Assembly (NCBI RefSeq): GCF_014647435.1
Contig: NZ_BMPE01000012.1
Location: 37,482 to 101,481, forward strand
Direction of reading: 5' to 3'
DNA from: Deinococcus radiotolerans
GTDB lineage: Bacteria; Deinococcota; Deinococci; Deinococcales; Deinococcaceae
DNA length: 64,000 bases
Shown here: piece after piece, positions 33,855-42,283 of the stretch
Layout: each line of letters starts with the position of its first letter
Position numbering within the stretch: the stretch's first letter is position 1
Translations under genes and position numbers: made by a program
The notes under the pieces: model-generated
What the model was told of the DNA's origin: nothing
Databases searched by the model: none
Seen by the model: the letters and a program-made list of their open reading frames with translations, nothing else

Positions 33855-34037
33855 ATGTCCGGACACGACGCCGCGAACGCGGCCCTGATCGAGCTCCTGA
33901 GGACCGAAATGCGCCGTGACGCTCCGCTGCTCACGCCAGCCAGCGGCCGGGCCGACGGGCCGCAGGACGTGCAGGAGAGCGCGGCGGTGCCCCCCTTAGA
34001 GACACTGCCCGATGCGGATGAGGCCGCGGCGGAATAG
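33855..34037 (+). CDS. Short acidic protein, uncertain
   Basis: ATG 33855 opens a 60-residue frame (SGHDAANAALIELLRTEMRR, then an acidic Pro-rich tail). Upstream AACGG is a weak ribosome site. Composition fits coding, but there is no other support. Confidence 0.3.
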   Translation: MSGHDAANAALIELLRTEMRRDAPLLTPASGRADGPQDVQESAAVPPLETLPDADEAAAE

Positions 34038-34116
34038 AGCTTCATTTTGCGTTCCGACACCTGCACAAAGCGGGAGCCGGCGCTCTGGCGCGCGGGCTCC
34101 CCTTGAAGGCCAGTGG

Positions 34117-34650
34117 TTATTTGCGCAGCGTTGCGGTGCACACCACGACGCCGGGCGTGGTGGTGGTGCAGTTGGTCAACGTGGCCGTCCAGTTCCCGGC
34201 GATGTTCACTGCAGCGGGCACGGGCGTGGGCGCCGCGGCGGTCGCGCCGCGGACTGGGATGTTGTCCCACCGCACCTGCCCGCTGCGGTCAAGCACCAGG
34301 GCCCGCACCACCGTGGTGGTGACCGGCAGTTCCGTGACGATCGACAACCGGACCGGAATGCCTGTGTAGACGTTCCCGCCGACCCGCATGGAGGTGCCCC
34401 GGAAGGTCCCACCGAACGAGATGACTTCCGGCGCCTTGAGCGTGCCGTCGACGCCAAATACGGTGACGTCGTCAAAGTACTTGCTGGTGACGCCCTCCTT
34501 GGTCAGCGCGAAGGTGACGTCACACACCACCTGCTTGCTCTGCACGCTACAGCCGAGCAACTGGTACACACCATCGTCGCTTGTCACGGTCGTCTGCGCG
34601 CCCGCCACGCTGGTCAGCGCGGCCATCATCATCAGGTTTCGTTTCAACAT
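34117..34650 (-). CDS. Secreted protein of unknown function
   Basis: A 177-residue protein with a signal peptide (MLKRNLMMMAALTSVAGAQ) and ribosome site GGAGGATGACA before ATG 34650. The mature part has two Cys pairs (LLGCSVQSKQVVCDV near the N-terminus and LTNCTTTTPGVVVCTAT at the C-terminus). Many Val/Thr beta segments suggest an extracellular beta-sandwich. It lies 48 bp after the stop of the subtilase gene on the same strand and may be co-expressed with it. No family recognised. Confidence 0.65.
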   Translation of the reverse strand: MLKRNLMMMAALTSVAGAQTTVTSDDGVYQLLGCSVQSKQVVCDVTFALTKEGVTSKYFDDVTVFGVDGTLKAPEVISFGGTFRGTSMRVGGNVYTGIPVRLSIVTELPVTTTVVRALVLDRSGQVRWDNIPVRGATAAAPTPVPAAVNIAGNWTATLTNCTTTTPGVVVCTATLRK

Positions 34651-34698
34651 GTCATCCTCCAGGGGTGAGTCGGGGCTTCAGTGCGGGGCGCTGCCGAT

Positions 34699-36237
34699 TC
34701 AGCGGCAGGCGGTTTCGGTGGGTGAGACCAGGCGGGCTGTGTCGAGCTTCCCGTACCCCAGGAATTCATCTTTCACGCCGCGGGTGCTGCCGGTCGCCGC
34801 GAAGCACGCGGAGAGCTTGTCGTACAGCGCGTCCCCGGTGAGCTTCAGCGTCTTGCTGCCCGCGTACTGCTGATTGGCGTACATCCACAGGCCGATCTGC
34901 GCGGCCACCCATGGCGACGACATGCTCGTGCCGCTCCAGTACGACGGGCCGTCCTTGGTGATGGTCGGCACCGCCATCGCAGGCGCCGCGACGTCCACAC
35001 CCGGCCCGTAGTTGCTGCCCTTCCCCGCCCGGTAGGGATCCACCCAGCGTTCCCCGTTGAACATCACACCCGCCGCCCCGATGGAGTGGTTCAGCCCAGC
35101 CGTGTCGGTTGTGCCGTGGACGAGTTCATTCCCGACGGCGGCCACCACGACGATCCCCCGCTGCGCGGCGTAATCGAAGTACGACTGGAGGAACTGCGGG
35201 GGACTGAGCGTGGCGTCCGTGCCCCAGCTGGTGTTGATGATGTTCGCCGGGTAGGGGTTGACCACGGTCTGCCCGTTGACCGTGACGCTGCCCATGGCGT
35301 ACATGAGCGCCTTGGCGGTGGAGCTGTCGGAGAAGTCGCCCGTGCTGGTCGTGCCATTGATGGGCTGCACCTTGAGCAGGTTGTACCCGATGCCCGCGCC
35401 GTCGCCGTACCCGTTGGTGGTCAGGGCGATGACGCCCGCGACGGCGGTCCCGTGATCGGCGAAATTGCCGCTTACATTCGGCGCGGCGTCTCCCGCGGTG
35501 TGGGTGGCCGCGTTGTACCAACTGCTCTTGGGCACGAGGTTGTATTCCGCCTGGGTGGTGGAGCCGTTCCAGCCGGTGTCGATCACGGCGATGACCGGGT
35601 GCGCGCAGCCGGGTTCGAGCTGGCTCCACGCGGCCTGGGTGTTCATCATCGGCAGGTACGTGTCCTGGTTGATGAGGTTCGCGTCGGTGGGCGTGGGCAG
35701 GCCCACTGCCGTGCGGGTCTGGAGTGGCTCGGCGTACTGGATGAGGCCCTGCTTGATCAGGGTGCTGGCCTGGGCGGGGCTGAGGTCGGCGGTGAGCCAG
35801 TAGCCGCCGAAGGTGTCGTTGATCTGCACGCCGGCGCTGTTCAGGGCGCTCAGGCCCTGGTCGGCGGGTGCGCCGGTGGGGAGCAGCAGGGCCAGGCCAC
35901 GTGGCGCCACACGCTGCGCGCCGAGACCCTGAAGGTCAGGACTGAGGCCGCTCAGGGCGCGCATGCCGGGCGTGGGCGTGCGGTACATCGCCTGCACCTG
36001 CTGGGCGTTGAGGGTCACGGCGGCCTGCGCGCCGAGCGACTGGGCGCCGGCCGATTTGCACCAGGGGCCCTGGGCGGTCTGGCCGTCCCAGAAGCCGGCT
36101 TTGGGCAGGTACGTGTCGCTGATGCCCGGGGTGGGCGGCTTGGGCGGGTCGGAGTTGGGGGGCGTCGTGGTGCCGCCACCGCAGGCTGTGAGGGCAAAAA
36201 CCCCTGTCAGGGCGAGGGAAATCAGTCGAAGGCGCAC
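34699..36237 (-). CDS. Subtilisin-like serine protease (S8), lipoprotein
   Basis: A 512-residue exported protease. The GTG start is followed by a lipoprotein signal with lipobox LTAC (VFALTACGGGTTTPP), so it should be anchored on the cell envelope. The S8 triad is intact: Asp in VIAVIDTGWNG, His in DHGTAVAGVI and Ser in SGTSMSSPWVA. An N-terminal propeptide-like region of about 170 residues precedes the catalytic domain. The -10 box lies only 6 bp before the start, so the mRNA is probably leaderless. It is divergent from an XRE regulator that could control it. Confidence 0.9.
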   Translation of the reverse strand: MRLRLISLALTGVFALTACGGGTTTPPNSDPPKPPTPGISDTYLPKAGFWDGQTAQGPWCKSAGAQSLGAQAAVTLNAQQVQAMYRTPTPGMRALSGLSPDLQGLGAQRVAPRGLALLLPTGAPADQGLSALNSAGVQINDTFGGYWLTADLSPAQASTLIKQGLIQYAEPLQTRTAVGLPTPTDANLINQDTYLPMMNTQAAWSQLEPGCAHPVIAVIDTGWNGSTTQAEYNLVPKSSWYNAATHTAGDAAPNVSGNFADHGTAVAGVIALTTNGYGDGAGIGYNLLKVQPINGTTSTGDFSDSSTAKALMYAMGSVTVNGQTVVNPYPANIINTSWGTDATLSPPQFLQSYFDYAAQRGIVVVAAVGNELVHGTTDTAGLNHSIGAAGVMFNGERWVDPYRAGKGSNYGPGVDVAAPAMAVPTITKDGPSYWSGTSMSSPWVAAQIGLWMYANQQYAGSKTLKLTGDALYDKLSACFAATGSTRGVKDEFLGYGKLDTARLVSPTETACR

Positions 36238-36243
36238 GCTCTA

Positions 36244-36249
36244 CTTATA
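36244..36249 (-). promoter_or_regulatory. Leaderless -10 element of the subtilase gene
   Basis: On the minus strand TATAAG ends 6 bp before the GTG start, so transcription would begin at or next to the start codon. GACTTG is repeated twice just upstream (GACTTGTGAAAGAAAGACTT), a possible activator or -35 substitute. Confidence 0.5.
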
Positions 36250-36304
36250 GCAAGTCTTTCTTTCACAAGTCGCACTTTTGAGCGCGTCACGGGAACGTAC
36301 AGGG

Positions 36305-36526
36305 ATGAGTGCTGCGGTACCGGACGAACTTCTCCAGCAGGTCGGTGCGCGCGTCCGGCACTACCGGGAGGCGCTGAAACTCAATCAGGACGATTTCGCC
36401 GATCAGGCCGGCATGCACCGGGCGTACGTGGGAATGATCGAAAACGGGCGCAAAGACCTCCGGCTCTCCACCCTGTACCGCCTCGCGGGGGCGCTGCAGG
36501 TCGATGTCCGCGACCTCCTCCCCTGA
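36305..36526 (+). CDS. XRE-family helix-turn-helix regulator
   Basis: A 73-residue single-domain HTH_XRE protein: VRHYREALKLNQDDFADQAG, then RAYVGMIENGRKDLRLSTLY, with the classic Q-x-x-x-A-x-x-x-G and E-N-G-R-x-x-x positions. ATG 36305 is used; an earlier in-frame start at 36278 is less likely. It is divergent from the subtilase gene and overlaps the next frame by 23 bp. Confidence 0.8.
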   Translation: MSAAVPDELLQQVGARVRHYREALKLNQDDFADQAGMHRAYVGMIENGRKDLRLSTLYRLAGALQVDVRDLLP

Positions 36527-37586
36527 CGGCCGGGTCCCGGGTGAGTGCCCGTCCCCGGATCAGCAGATCAGATGCCCGCCCTCACCCGGGACGCAGGTGA
36601 CAGAGCCCCCGCCGGGGGGGCAGGAAGAACAGCTTGAGGGTCAGCTCGAACAGTGGCGTCAGCAGGAGTTCACGCTGCTGGATCAGCTGGAGGCGCTGCG
36701 CCTCAGTGAGACGGCCGCACTGGACCTCCACGGGTACCGGGGCACGCCGCAGCAGATCGGTGAGCAGCTCCGCGCGCAGGAACCCCAGTTCGAGTGGGTG
36801 CTGGAGGTCAACCCTGTCGGCGCGGCCGCGCCACTGCCGGACACCGACGCCACGCGGCTCCTTGAGCGGCTCCGGGAGGTCCGTGAGGATGAGGCCCGCG
36901 CGCTGCGCCTGCACCGACCGGCCCTCAGTCGCCTGCCGAGTCCCGAAGACTTCGTGCAGTTCGCCCGCGCCGAGCAGCAGGCGCAGGCGTCGGTCGCCGC
37001 GCGGCACGAGGGGCGCGACGCCCTGGCGTTCACGCCGCTCGCCGACGCGCCCGCCCCTCAGCGTGAGGCGCTGCTGCGCGCCCTGCAGGACCTGCAGTCG
37101 CAGGTCACCACCGCCCGCCGCCGCCCGTCCGCGTGGGTGCCCCGCGCCGTGGACGCCCTGCTCATGGGCCAGTGGGCCCGCTGGCAGGACCTGATGGACC
37201 GCACGCAGGACCTGCTCCCGGGCCTCCAGAAGGACGCCGAGTGGATGGACGCCAACGTCATCGCCGGACATGGCGGCCGCGCCCCAGAGCAGATCGAGTG
37301 CCGCCGCCCGCCTGAAGAGGGTAGTCGTAAAGCGTGCTACCTCGTGAACGGCCCAGCCGGAGTCGTTCGCAAACACCTGGATGACGGCCTGAGACCGGCT
37401 CTGAAGCTCTTAGGAGACTGGAGCTTCACGAGTGGTACGGCGTCAGCGACCTATCAGACGCAGACGGGCCGGACAATGAACCTGAGTGTCGTTTACGGTG
37501 GCAACGACGGGTACACCCTGGTGGATGAGCCTGTTCCGCCTGGGCAAGGAACCCTGCACGTGTACGCGGCGCCAGCGACACCGTGA
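36504..37586 (+). CDS. Coiled-coil protein, possibly a chimaeric fragment
   Basis: A 360-residue frame overlapping the XRE gene end. Residues about 40-250 are rich in long Glu/Arg/Leu helices (LEGQLEQWRQQEFTLLDQLE, ATRLLERLREVREDEARALR). The last 90 residues are quite different (RKACYLVNGPAGVVRKHLDD, MNLSVVYGGNDGYTLVDEPV), beta-rich and less GC-biased at codon ends. The change suggests an N-terminal piece of a larger protein joined to another coding end. No catalytic motif is seen. The 5' end is uncertain. Confidence 0.45.
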   Translation: MSATSSPDGRVPGECPSPDQQIRCPPSPGTQVTEPPPGGQEEQLEGQLEQWRQQEFTLLDQLEALRLSETAALDLHGYRGTPQQIGEQLRAQEPQFEWVLEVNPVGAAAPLPDTDATRLLERLREVREDEARALRLHRPALSRLPSPEDFVQFARAEQQAQASVAARHEGRDALAFTPLADAPAPQREALLRALQDLQSQVTTARRRPSAWVPRAVDALLMGQWARWQDLMDRTQDLLPGLQKDAEWMDANVIAGHGGRAPEQIECRRPPEEGSRKACYLVNGPAGVVRKHLDDGLRPALKLLGDWSFTSGTASATYQTQTGRTMNLSVVYGGNDGYTLVDEPVPPGQGTLHVYAAPATP

Positions 37587-37994
37587 CCCAGGCAACGTGA
37601 CCGTGGGGGGCAGGCCGCTCCGCCGTGCAGGTGCCCAGATCACCACACGGCGCGGTGTCCACCCGTGGAGAGGAGCGGTGAAGAGCGGTCGAGCAGCGGT
37701 GGAGTGGAGCGTTCCTGGCTCTCTTTCTGACCGCGTGCTGGCCACCACTGGGCCAGACGTGGACGAGGCCGGAACTGATGAGCCTGGACAGGGGCACGGA
37801 GACGGCCCCTGGTGCCGGGCAGATCGCGTGTGCTGACCTTGGCGTGGACGACGGCCGAGCCAGGGGCGGTGCTGCTCGCCGAATGGGCCGCTGGGCATGA
37901 CGTCCCGCCGAGTGCGGCCCTGACCCGGGCGGTGTGGGCTGACCGATCCGGCCGGATGAGCCCCGGCAGAGGGGTCGTCACCAGGTGCGTGCCT
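37587..37994. other. Gene-free spacer
   Basis: Between convergent genes. Two CGTGACC heptamers occur at 37582 and 37596, but 14 bp apart, not 11. Nothing else stands out. Confidence 0.35.
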
Positions 37995-38444
37995 TCACGG
38001 CCCGTCCCAGGGTTCTGGCGCGGAGTAGAGCACCTCGGTCTCGTAGGTTTCGTAGAGGTCCTTCTCATCCTCGTACGAGAGTGCCTTGCCCTCAATGAAG
38101 CTGGCCGAGAGGCCCAGCATCATCCTCGGCTGGGCCTTCACGCGGAACGTGCCGTGCACCTGCCCGTAATCGTCTGCCCAGCGGGGGGACTGCACCTGAT
38201 CCCGGATGAGCCCGTCGAGGATGCCCACCACTTCATCTCGCGGCCGTGTCGTGAGGAACAGGCGGCCGCTGTGACCGTACAGGCGGGCAGGGTCGATCTC
38301 AAGGAAGTCGGCCTGCGTCAGGCGCGCCAGGATATGCGCGTCGAGCTGCGGGCTGGGCATGAGCTCTCCCCTGGCCTTCTTGATGGCGGTATCCACCGGC
38401 TGGCAGGCCGTCACGAGGAGACCGACAAGCAGCAGACGCTTCAT
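37995..38444 (-). CDS. Lipoprotein of unknown function
   Basis: ATG 38444 gives 149 residues starting MKRLLLVGLLVTACQPVD, a lipoprotein signal with lipobox LVTAC. The mature part is mixed charged (LDAHILARLTQADFLEIDPA, RPRDEVVGILDGLIRDQVQS) and ends in an acidic tail. No family is recognised. It stands alone on this strand with the HNH gene 700 bp upstream. Confidence 0.65.
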   Translation of the reverse strand: MKRLLLVGLLVTACQPVDTAIKKARGELMPSPQLDAHILARLTQADFLEIDPARLYGHSGRLFLTTRPRDEVVGILDGLIRDQVQSPRWADDYGQVHGTFRVKAQPRMMLGLSASFIEGKALSYEDEKDLYETYETEVLYSAPEPWDGP

Positions 38445-39145
38445 CCGGTCCGCCGGCCGGTCCACCGGACGCCGCGCCGCGTCGAGGTAGCCTGGCGCCA
38501 CCGATCGCCGACGGGCCGGCGGAGCGGGCGCGCGTGACCGGCGTGGGGCGCCGCGGTCCGGTCTGGTGGGGGGCCCGCGCAGTTCAGGCGCTCGCTGTCC
38601 ATGTGGTGATCAGTCTGGCAGGTGGGCGTGGGGACGCGGTGCACATTTGCCTCTGGGGCTGAGGGGTGAGCGGTGGTCCGGCAGGCCGGACCGCTCGTCG
38701 ACATGGCTGGCGGCCGCGGCCGATTCGGTCACCGGCACGCCGGGCAGGGCCGTGAGGTCACGGAGGACCCAACTGGACGGGCGTGTGCAGGAACGTATGG
38801 CCCGACTGTGGACGACCGGCCACCCACTGCCATGACCGTCAGTGGCGAGCGGCAGGTCGTCATTCTGGGTGGAACGCCGGGACTGGACCACGGACGTGGG
38901 GCCGCTGAACAGTGGGCCCAGGGGCGTCCAACAGGGTGACGTCGTCAGCCTGAACATGACCGCCGGGGAACGTGCAGCGGACACCAACCTCGTCCGCTCC
39001 GATCAGTGCACCCGCAGCTGCCTATGTGCCGCTGCGGGTTCACTGATCGGAGCGGACGCGCGACCTGAACCAGCTCTGGGAACCGAAGGGGGCCGCGTGC
39101 CTGCACCTACCGGTCCGCTGACATCCCCTCGTCCCCTCTCTGCGG
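38445..39145. other. Gene-free region containing a large inverted repeat
   Basis: No frame here is convincing as a gene. The notable item is the 28-bp-arm inverted repeat at 38991-39058. Confidence 0.4.
38991..39058. repeat. Inverted repeat, 28-bp arms, 12-base loop
   Basis: The left arm 38991-39018 (starting CGTCCGCTCCGATCAGTG) and right arm 39031-39058 match at 27 of 28 positions. The loop is TGCCTATGTGCC. It lies 88 bp beyond the stop of the minus-strand HNH gene. There is no T-tract, so it is larger and more perfect than needed for a terminator. Confidence 0.9.
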
Positions 39146-40354
39146 TCAATACCGGGGGACGTTGCGGGCCTGCGCGACTGCTTCGGACAGGCGAACCACT
39201 TCCAGCGCGAGCTCGCGGGGACCGGGCAGCCACCGACCGAAGCGGGCCGTCACGTCCCGTTGCAGGACGGGGCTGAGCGCCCCGGCGGACCCGTAGGTGG
39301 CGTACGTTCCCGACAGGATGGGCAGCGCCTGCGTAAGGCGCCCGGCGTCGGGAATCCGGTCACGCTTGACGTGCTGGTTGTGCCGTGGGTCGCTCGGGAT
39401 GAGGTTCCAGAGCTCGCTGATCGGATGCGTCGCCACCGGGATGAGGTGATCGAGGTCGAACGCGTCGGGTCCGAGTGGACGGGCGGTCCACGGGCATGTG
39501 AACGGCAGCCCGTCCAGCAGCAGGAGGCGCACCTGATGGCGTTCCCACGTCAGCGGAATGCGCGTTTCGGGGGCCGCCGTCAGCAGGGTGAACACCTCTC
39601 CCCTGGTGACGCGGGGCGTCTGCTCGACGCGTTCCACGAACAGACTCCACTCGTGCAGACACAGGGCGTCCACCCATAGGGACAGGTCGTGCAGGGCGGA
39701 CCAGAGGCCCGCTGGGACGACGAACGCCGCCTCCTGCGCCTGCGCTCCAGGGAGGGGCGTGCCGGGCAGGGTCGCCACCGGAGCGACGTGACCGAAGAGT
39801 CCGTGCGGTCCGCCCGGTCCGGCGAACTTCAGGGGTTGCCGGACGGCGAGTGCGATCGCGTCGAGCGCCTGCGTGGTGAGCGCACGCAGTTCCGGGGACA
39901 GTCGGCCACGGTCGGCCTGCACCTCCGCGAGCAGGAGCGCGCCATCTGCCGGGTGACCGCGGACCTGCGGCGCCTCCCAGGCCCGCCGCAACCGCGTGAG
40001 GGCCGCGCGGAAACTCATGTCCTGGCGGCGTACGCCGCCACGGACGGGTCGGCTGCCCTGCTGGACTTCCTGTGGGCCGACGAACGGCCAGTAGAAGACC
40101 AGCCAGCGCTCCGCCACGCGGCGCACGGGGATGATGACGTCCTGGTCGGTGAGCCAGGGGGCGTCGAGGGCGAGATCGTTCAGGGCGCGGACGAGGGCGA
40201 ACTTGTACGTGTTGGCTTTCGCCTCGTGCCGCAGCAGGCTCGCCAGCAGCGCGCGCCCCTCAGCCACGGTCGACCAGTGGCGGGACTGGCGGCGTTGGAG
40301 GGACACACCCGGCGGGCGAGCGGCCGGGCATGCACACGCGGCGCGCCCGGTCAC
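39146..40354 (-). CDS. HNH endonuclease domain protein
   Basis: Up to 402 residues. The C-terminal third has an HNH motif: CPWTARPLGPDAFDLDHLIP (DH pair), ELWNLIPSDPRHNQHVKRDR (N and H positions). The N-terminal two thirds are helical without a known domain, with KFALVRALNDLALDAPWLTD near the start. The first 30 residues look non-coding and lie in the duplicated block, so a GTG start near residue 30 (VAEGRALL) is likely. No methylase or ATPase partner is adjacent. It might act in defence or as a mobile nuclease. Confidence 0.8.
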   Translation of the reverse strand: MTGRAACACPAARPPGVSLQRRQSRHWSTVAEGRALLASLLRHEAKANTYKFALVRALNDLALDAPWLTDQDVIIPVRRVAERWLVFYWPFVGPQEVQQGSRPVRGGVRRQDMSFRAALTRLRRAWEAPQVRGHPADGALLLAEVQADRGRLSPELRALTTQALDAIALAVRQPLKFAGPGGPHGLFGHVAPVATLPGTPLPGAQAQEAAFVVPAGLWSALHDLSLWVDALCLHEWSLFVERVEQTPRVTRGEVFTLLTAAPETRIPLTWERHQVRLLLLDGLPFTCPWTARPLGPDAFDLDHLIPVATHPISELWNLIPSDPRHNQHVKRDRIPDAGRLTQALPILSGTYATYGSAGALSPVLQRDVTARFGRWLPGPRELALEVVRLSEAVAQARNVPRY

Positions 40355-40840
40355 TCCAGGCGCGGTGGGTCATGGGCGGAGGAGCAGAAGGATCGATGCT
40401 GGGTGACCCGCTGATCACCGCAGCCTCCCGGGGCCGGCGGGAGCTCAGCCCCTGGCACCACGCACGGTCCTGGTTTCGCATGCCCCCAGGGTACGTCAGT
40501 TCGTCCCTGGATCCCGGCGCTCCGCCCCAGTCCATGATCGGCACCCTCTGGACCACACCTCCCAGCGCAGGCGCTGGATGTCGCCCTGTGCCGCGCCGGG
40601 GAAAGCTGCGAAGGAGCGGACGCCCCCGGCGAAGGGGGCCTGATCCGCAGGAGCAGGGCCTGCTCAGGTCTGACCGACCATAGAACCGGCGGCATCGGGG
40701 GCTCCTGCGGCTCCTGCACAGTGGGCGACGAGGATCCTCCCGCTCCAGACCGTCGTCACCTGCACCGCTCGGGTGAGCATCGGCCTGTGGTGAGCGGTCC
40801 CGGCTCCGTTGCGCGGCCTGAATATCGATATTCAGAACGG
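40336..40840. repeat. Diverged 500-bp block, copy 1
   Basis: The segment from GGCGCGCCCGGTCACTCCAGGC-like sequence through GGATCCCGGCGCTCCGCCCC to the first palindrome is collinear with 63157-63640, with many substitutions. Shared runs include CTGGATCCCGGCGCTCCGCC and CTGAATATCGATATTCAGAA. Both copies have the same orientation. Confidence 0.8.
40818..40835. repeat. 18-bp palindrome, copy 1
   Basis: CTGAATATCGATATTCAG, a perfect palindrome, at the end of the duplicated block. Confidence 0.95.
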
Positions 40841-40993
40841 GAGTACCAGAGGCTCATGCGCCGCAGCGGCGTGCAGGCACAGGTAACCAACGCACGGAGA
40901 AGGGCGAGGGCCATCCGCTCAGCGGTGCACACAGCCGCGCCGTGCCTTCTGGCTTAACTCCGTCGCGCCTTCGATAAGGGCATGGCCTCGCTT

Positions 40994-41011
40994 TTGAATA
41001 TTGATATTCGG
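40994..41011. repeat. 18-bp palindrome, copy 2 (variant)
   Basis: TTGAATATTGATATTCGG, three changes from the perfect form, 176 bp after copy 1. Confidence 0.85.
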
Positions 41012-41224
41012 GTTGTGCGCCCTCAATCTATCCACAAAGGCGCGTGACCGCTTCAGGGTTGCGAGGGTGCCATCTCCCCAGTCGAATGCATGACGCAGCG
41101 GGTCGGTTGACTGCACGCCATAGCTCAACCGAGCGCAGGGAAACAACAGTTGTAGGGCAGGCACAGGCGGGGGCTCCATGAGGCTACCGCCACAGGCGCT
41201 TACCTGTGCGGTACAGAGCGGTGG

Positions 41225-41242
41225 CTGAATATCGATATTCAG
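41225..41242. repeat. 18-bp palindrome, copy 3
   Basis: Perfect CTGAATATCGATATTCAG, 231 bp after copy 2. Confidence 0.95.
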
Positions 41243-41588
41243 GCACCGCTCTGGTGGAGGGATGACCGTCCAGCAGGCTCTGCAGGGCCCGCATCAGCCG
41301 CTCGGCCTCCTGCCGCTGCTCGGCGGTGAGTTGGGCCATCCGGCGTGCGGTGAGCCGCCGTTTCAGGGAGAACGCGCGACAGTCCTCGTAGAAATTGCTC
41401 CAGGCTGATGCTCATGCGCGGTTGGGCTTATGGCGGTCATGCCCGGCTCACGTGCTGGCCCCGCACTTCACCGCAAGCCCCATGCAGCAGCTCCAGGGTG
41501 AATTGGGCGTGGTGAGTGCGCACATGCCAGCCATTCAGGTGGCGCGCGACTCTGCAAGGGACCGTCCGAAACCACGGGCACCGCCGTG

Positions 41589-42005
41589 TCAGTCCAAGTC
41601 GAGGCCTGGTTGCGGGAGGCGGGTGGCTTCGGCGCGGGCCTGCGGGCTGGCCCTGTACTGGCCGCTGCGGTCCCCGTCCAGCAGGCGACGCACGGCGAAC
41701 AAGCCGGGAATGCCGCTGGTGAGCATCAGCTCAAGGGGCGTGCGGCCCACGAAGAGGTAACGGTCGTTGGGGCGCTTCGGCCAGGCGTCCGGGGTGCGGG
41801 TGTACAGGGCATGCAGGGCCGTGTGGATGCCGGTGATGAGGCTCAGGCGGGTGAGCTAGTCGGCGCCGGGTTCCGGGGTGGCGGCACCTGTGCTGGCCCT
41901 CTGGATGGTGCAGACGCTGAGGCTGAACAGTTCGTCCTGCTGCTCGCGGGTGAGGTGCCACGCGTCGAGCATGCGGATCACGGCGGGGAGGGTCTGGGTG
42001 GCCAT
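41589..42005 (-). pseudogene. DUF2384 antitoxin-like gene with in-frame amber codon
   Basis: ATG 42005 follows GAGAGGAGGTCGC, a strong ribosome site. The frame reads 49 codons (LPAVIRMLDAWHLTREQQDE), hits TAG at 41856-41858, and continues in the same frame to TGA at 41589. The second part is the MbcA/ParS/Xre toxin-binding pattern: AWPKRPNDRYLFVGRTPLEL followed by MLTSGIPGLFAVRRLLDGDR. Only one base separates it from an intact 138-residue protein, so inactivation is recent or the stop is read through. No toxin gene is adjacent. Confidence 0.75.
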
Positions 42006-42122
42006 GCGACCTCCTCTCGGGGGGTGATGCCTGTCTCGCTGGTCCATCGCGTCGGGGCTGGCACCGGTTCTGCCGCATCGTCTTTGGCGGCATGGTGGCC
42101 GTGTCGTCCATCCGTCCTTGAG

Positions 42123-42151
42123 GGCGGGGCGGCCTGCAGGCACGCCCCGCC
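42123..42151 (+). repeat. Bulged-hairpin element, short form, copy 13
   Basis: Outer stem GGCGGGGC/GCCCCGCC around GG-CC-TGCA-GG-CAC. It lies between the broken antitoxin-like gene and the second membrane-protein gene, as copy 12 does before the first cassette. Confidence 0.65.
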
Positions 42152-42283
42152 GGTGGGCACCGGTATGGCCGATCACCTGTGTCCATGCCGCTCCACCGCC
42201 TTCGGCGACTCGTCCATCCCCGTAGTCCATGCCACGGCGTCACACCGGGTCCTCCACGGTGATCCGTCTGGGGGTACCCGGTG

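Larger units (their letters stand above)
40841..41588. other. Gene-free region with palindromes
   Basis: Two further palindromes lie at 40994 and 41225. Between about 41183 and 41395 the minus strand keeps a helical-looking frame without a start (SLKRRLTARRMAQLTAEQRQ and EAERLMRALQSLLDG), probably the remnant of a small gene. Confidence 0.4.

Noticed and set aside
35086..36600. Plus-strand open frame of 504 codons
   Set aside because: Antisense of the subtilase with its complete S8 triad, and it also runs across the divergent promoter.
37582..37602. Additional SARP-type operator
   Set aside because: The two CGTGACC heptamers are 14 bp apart, not 11, and there is no target promoter next to them.
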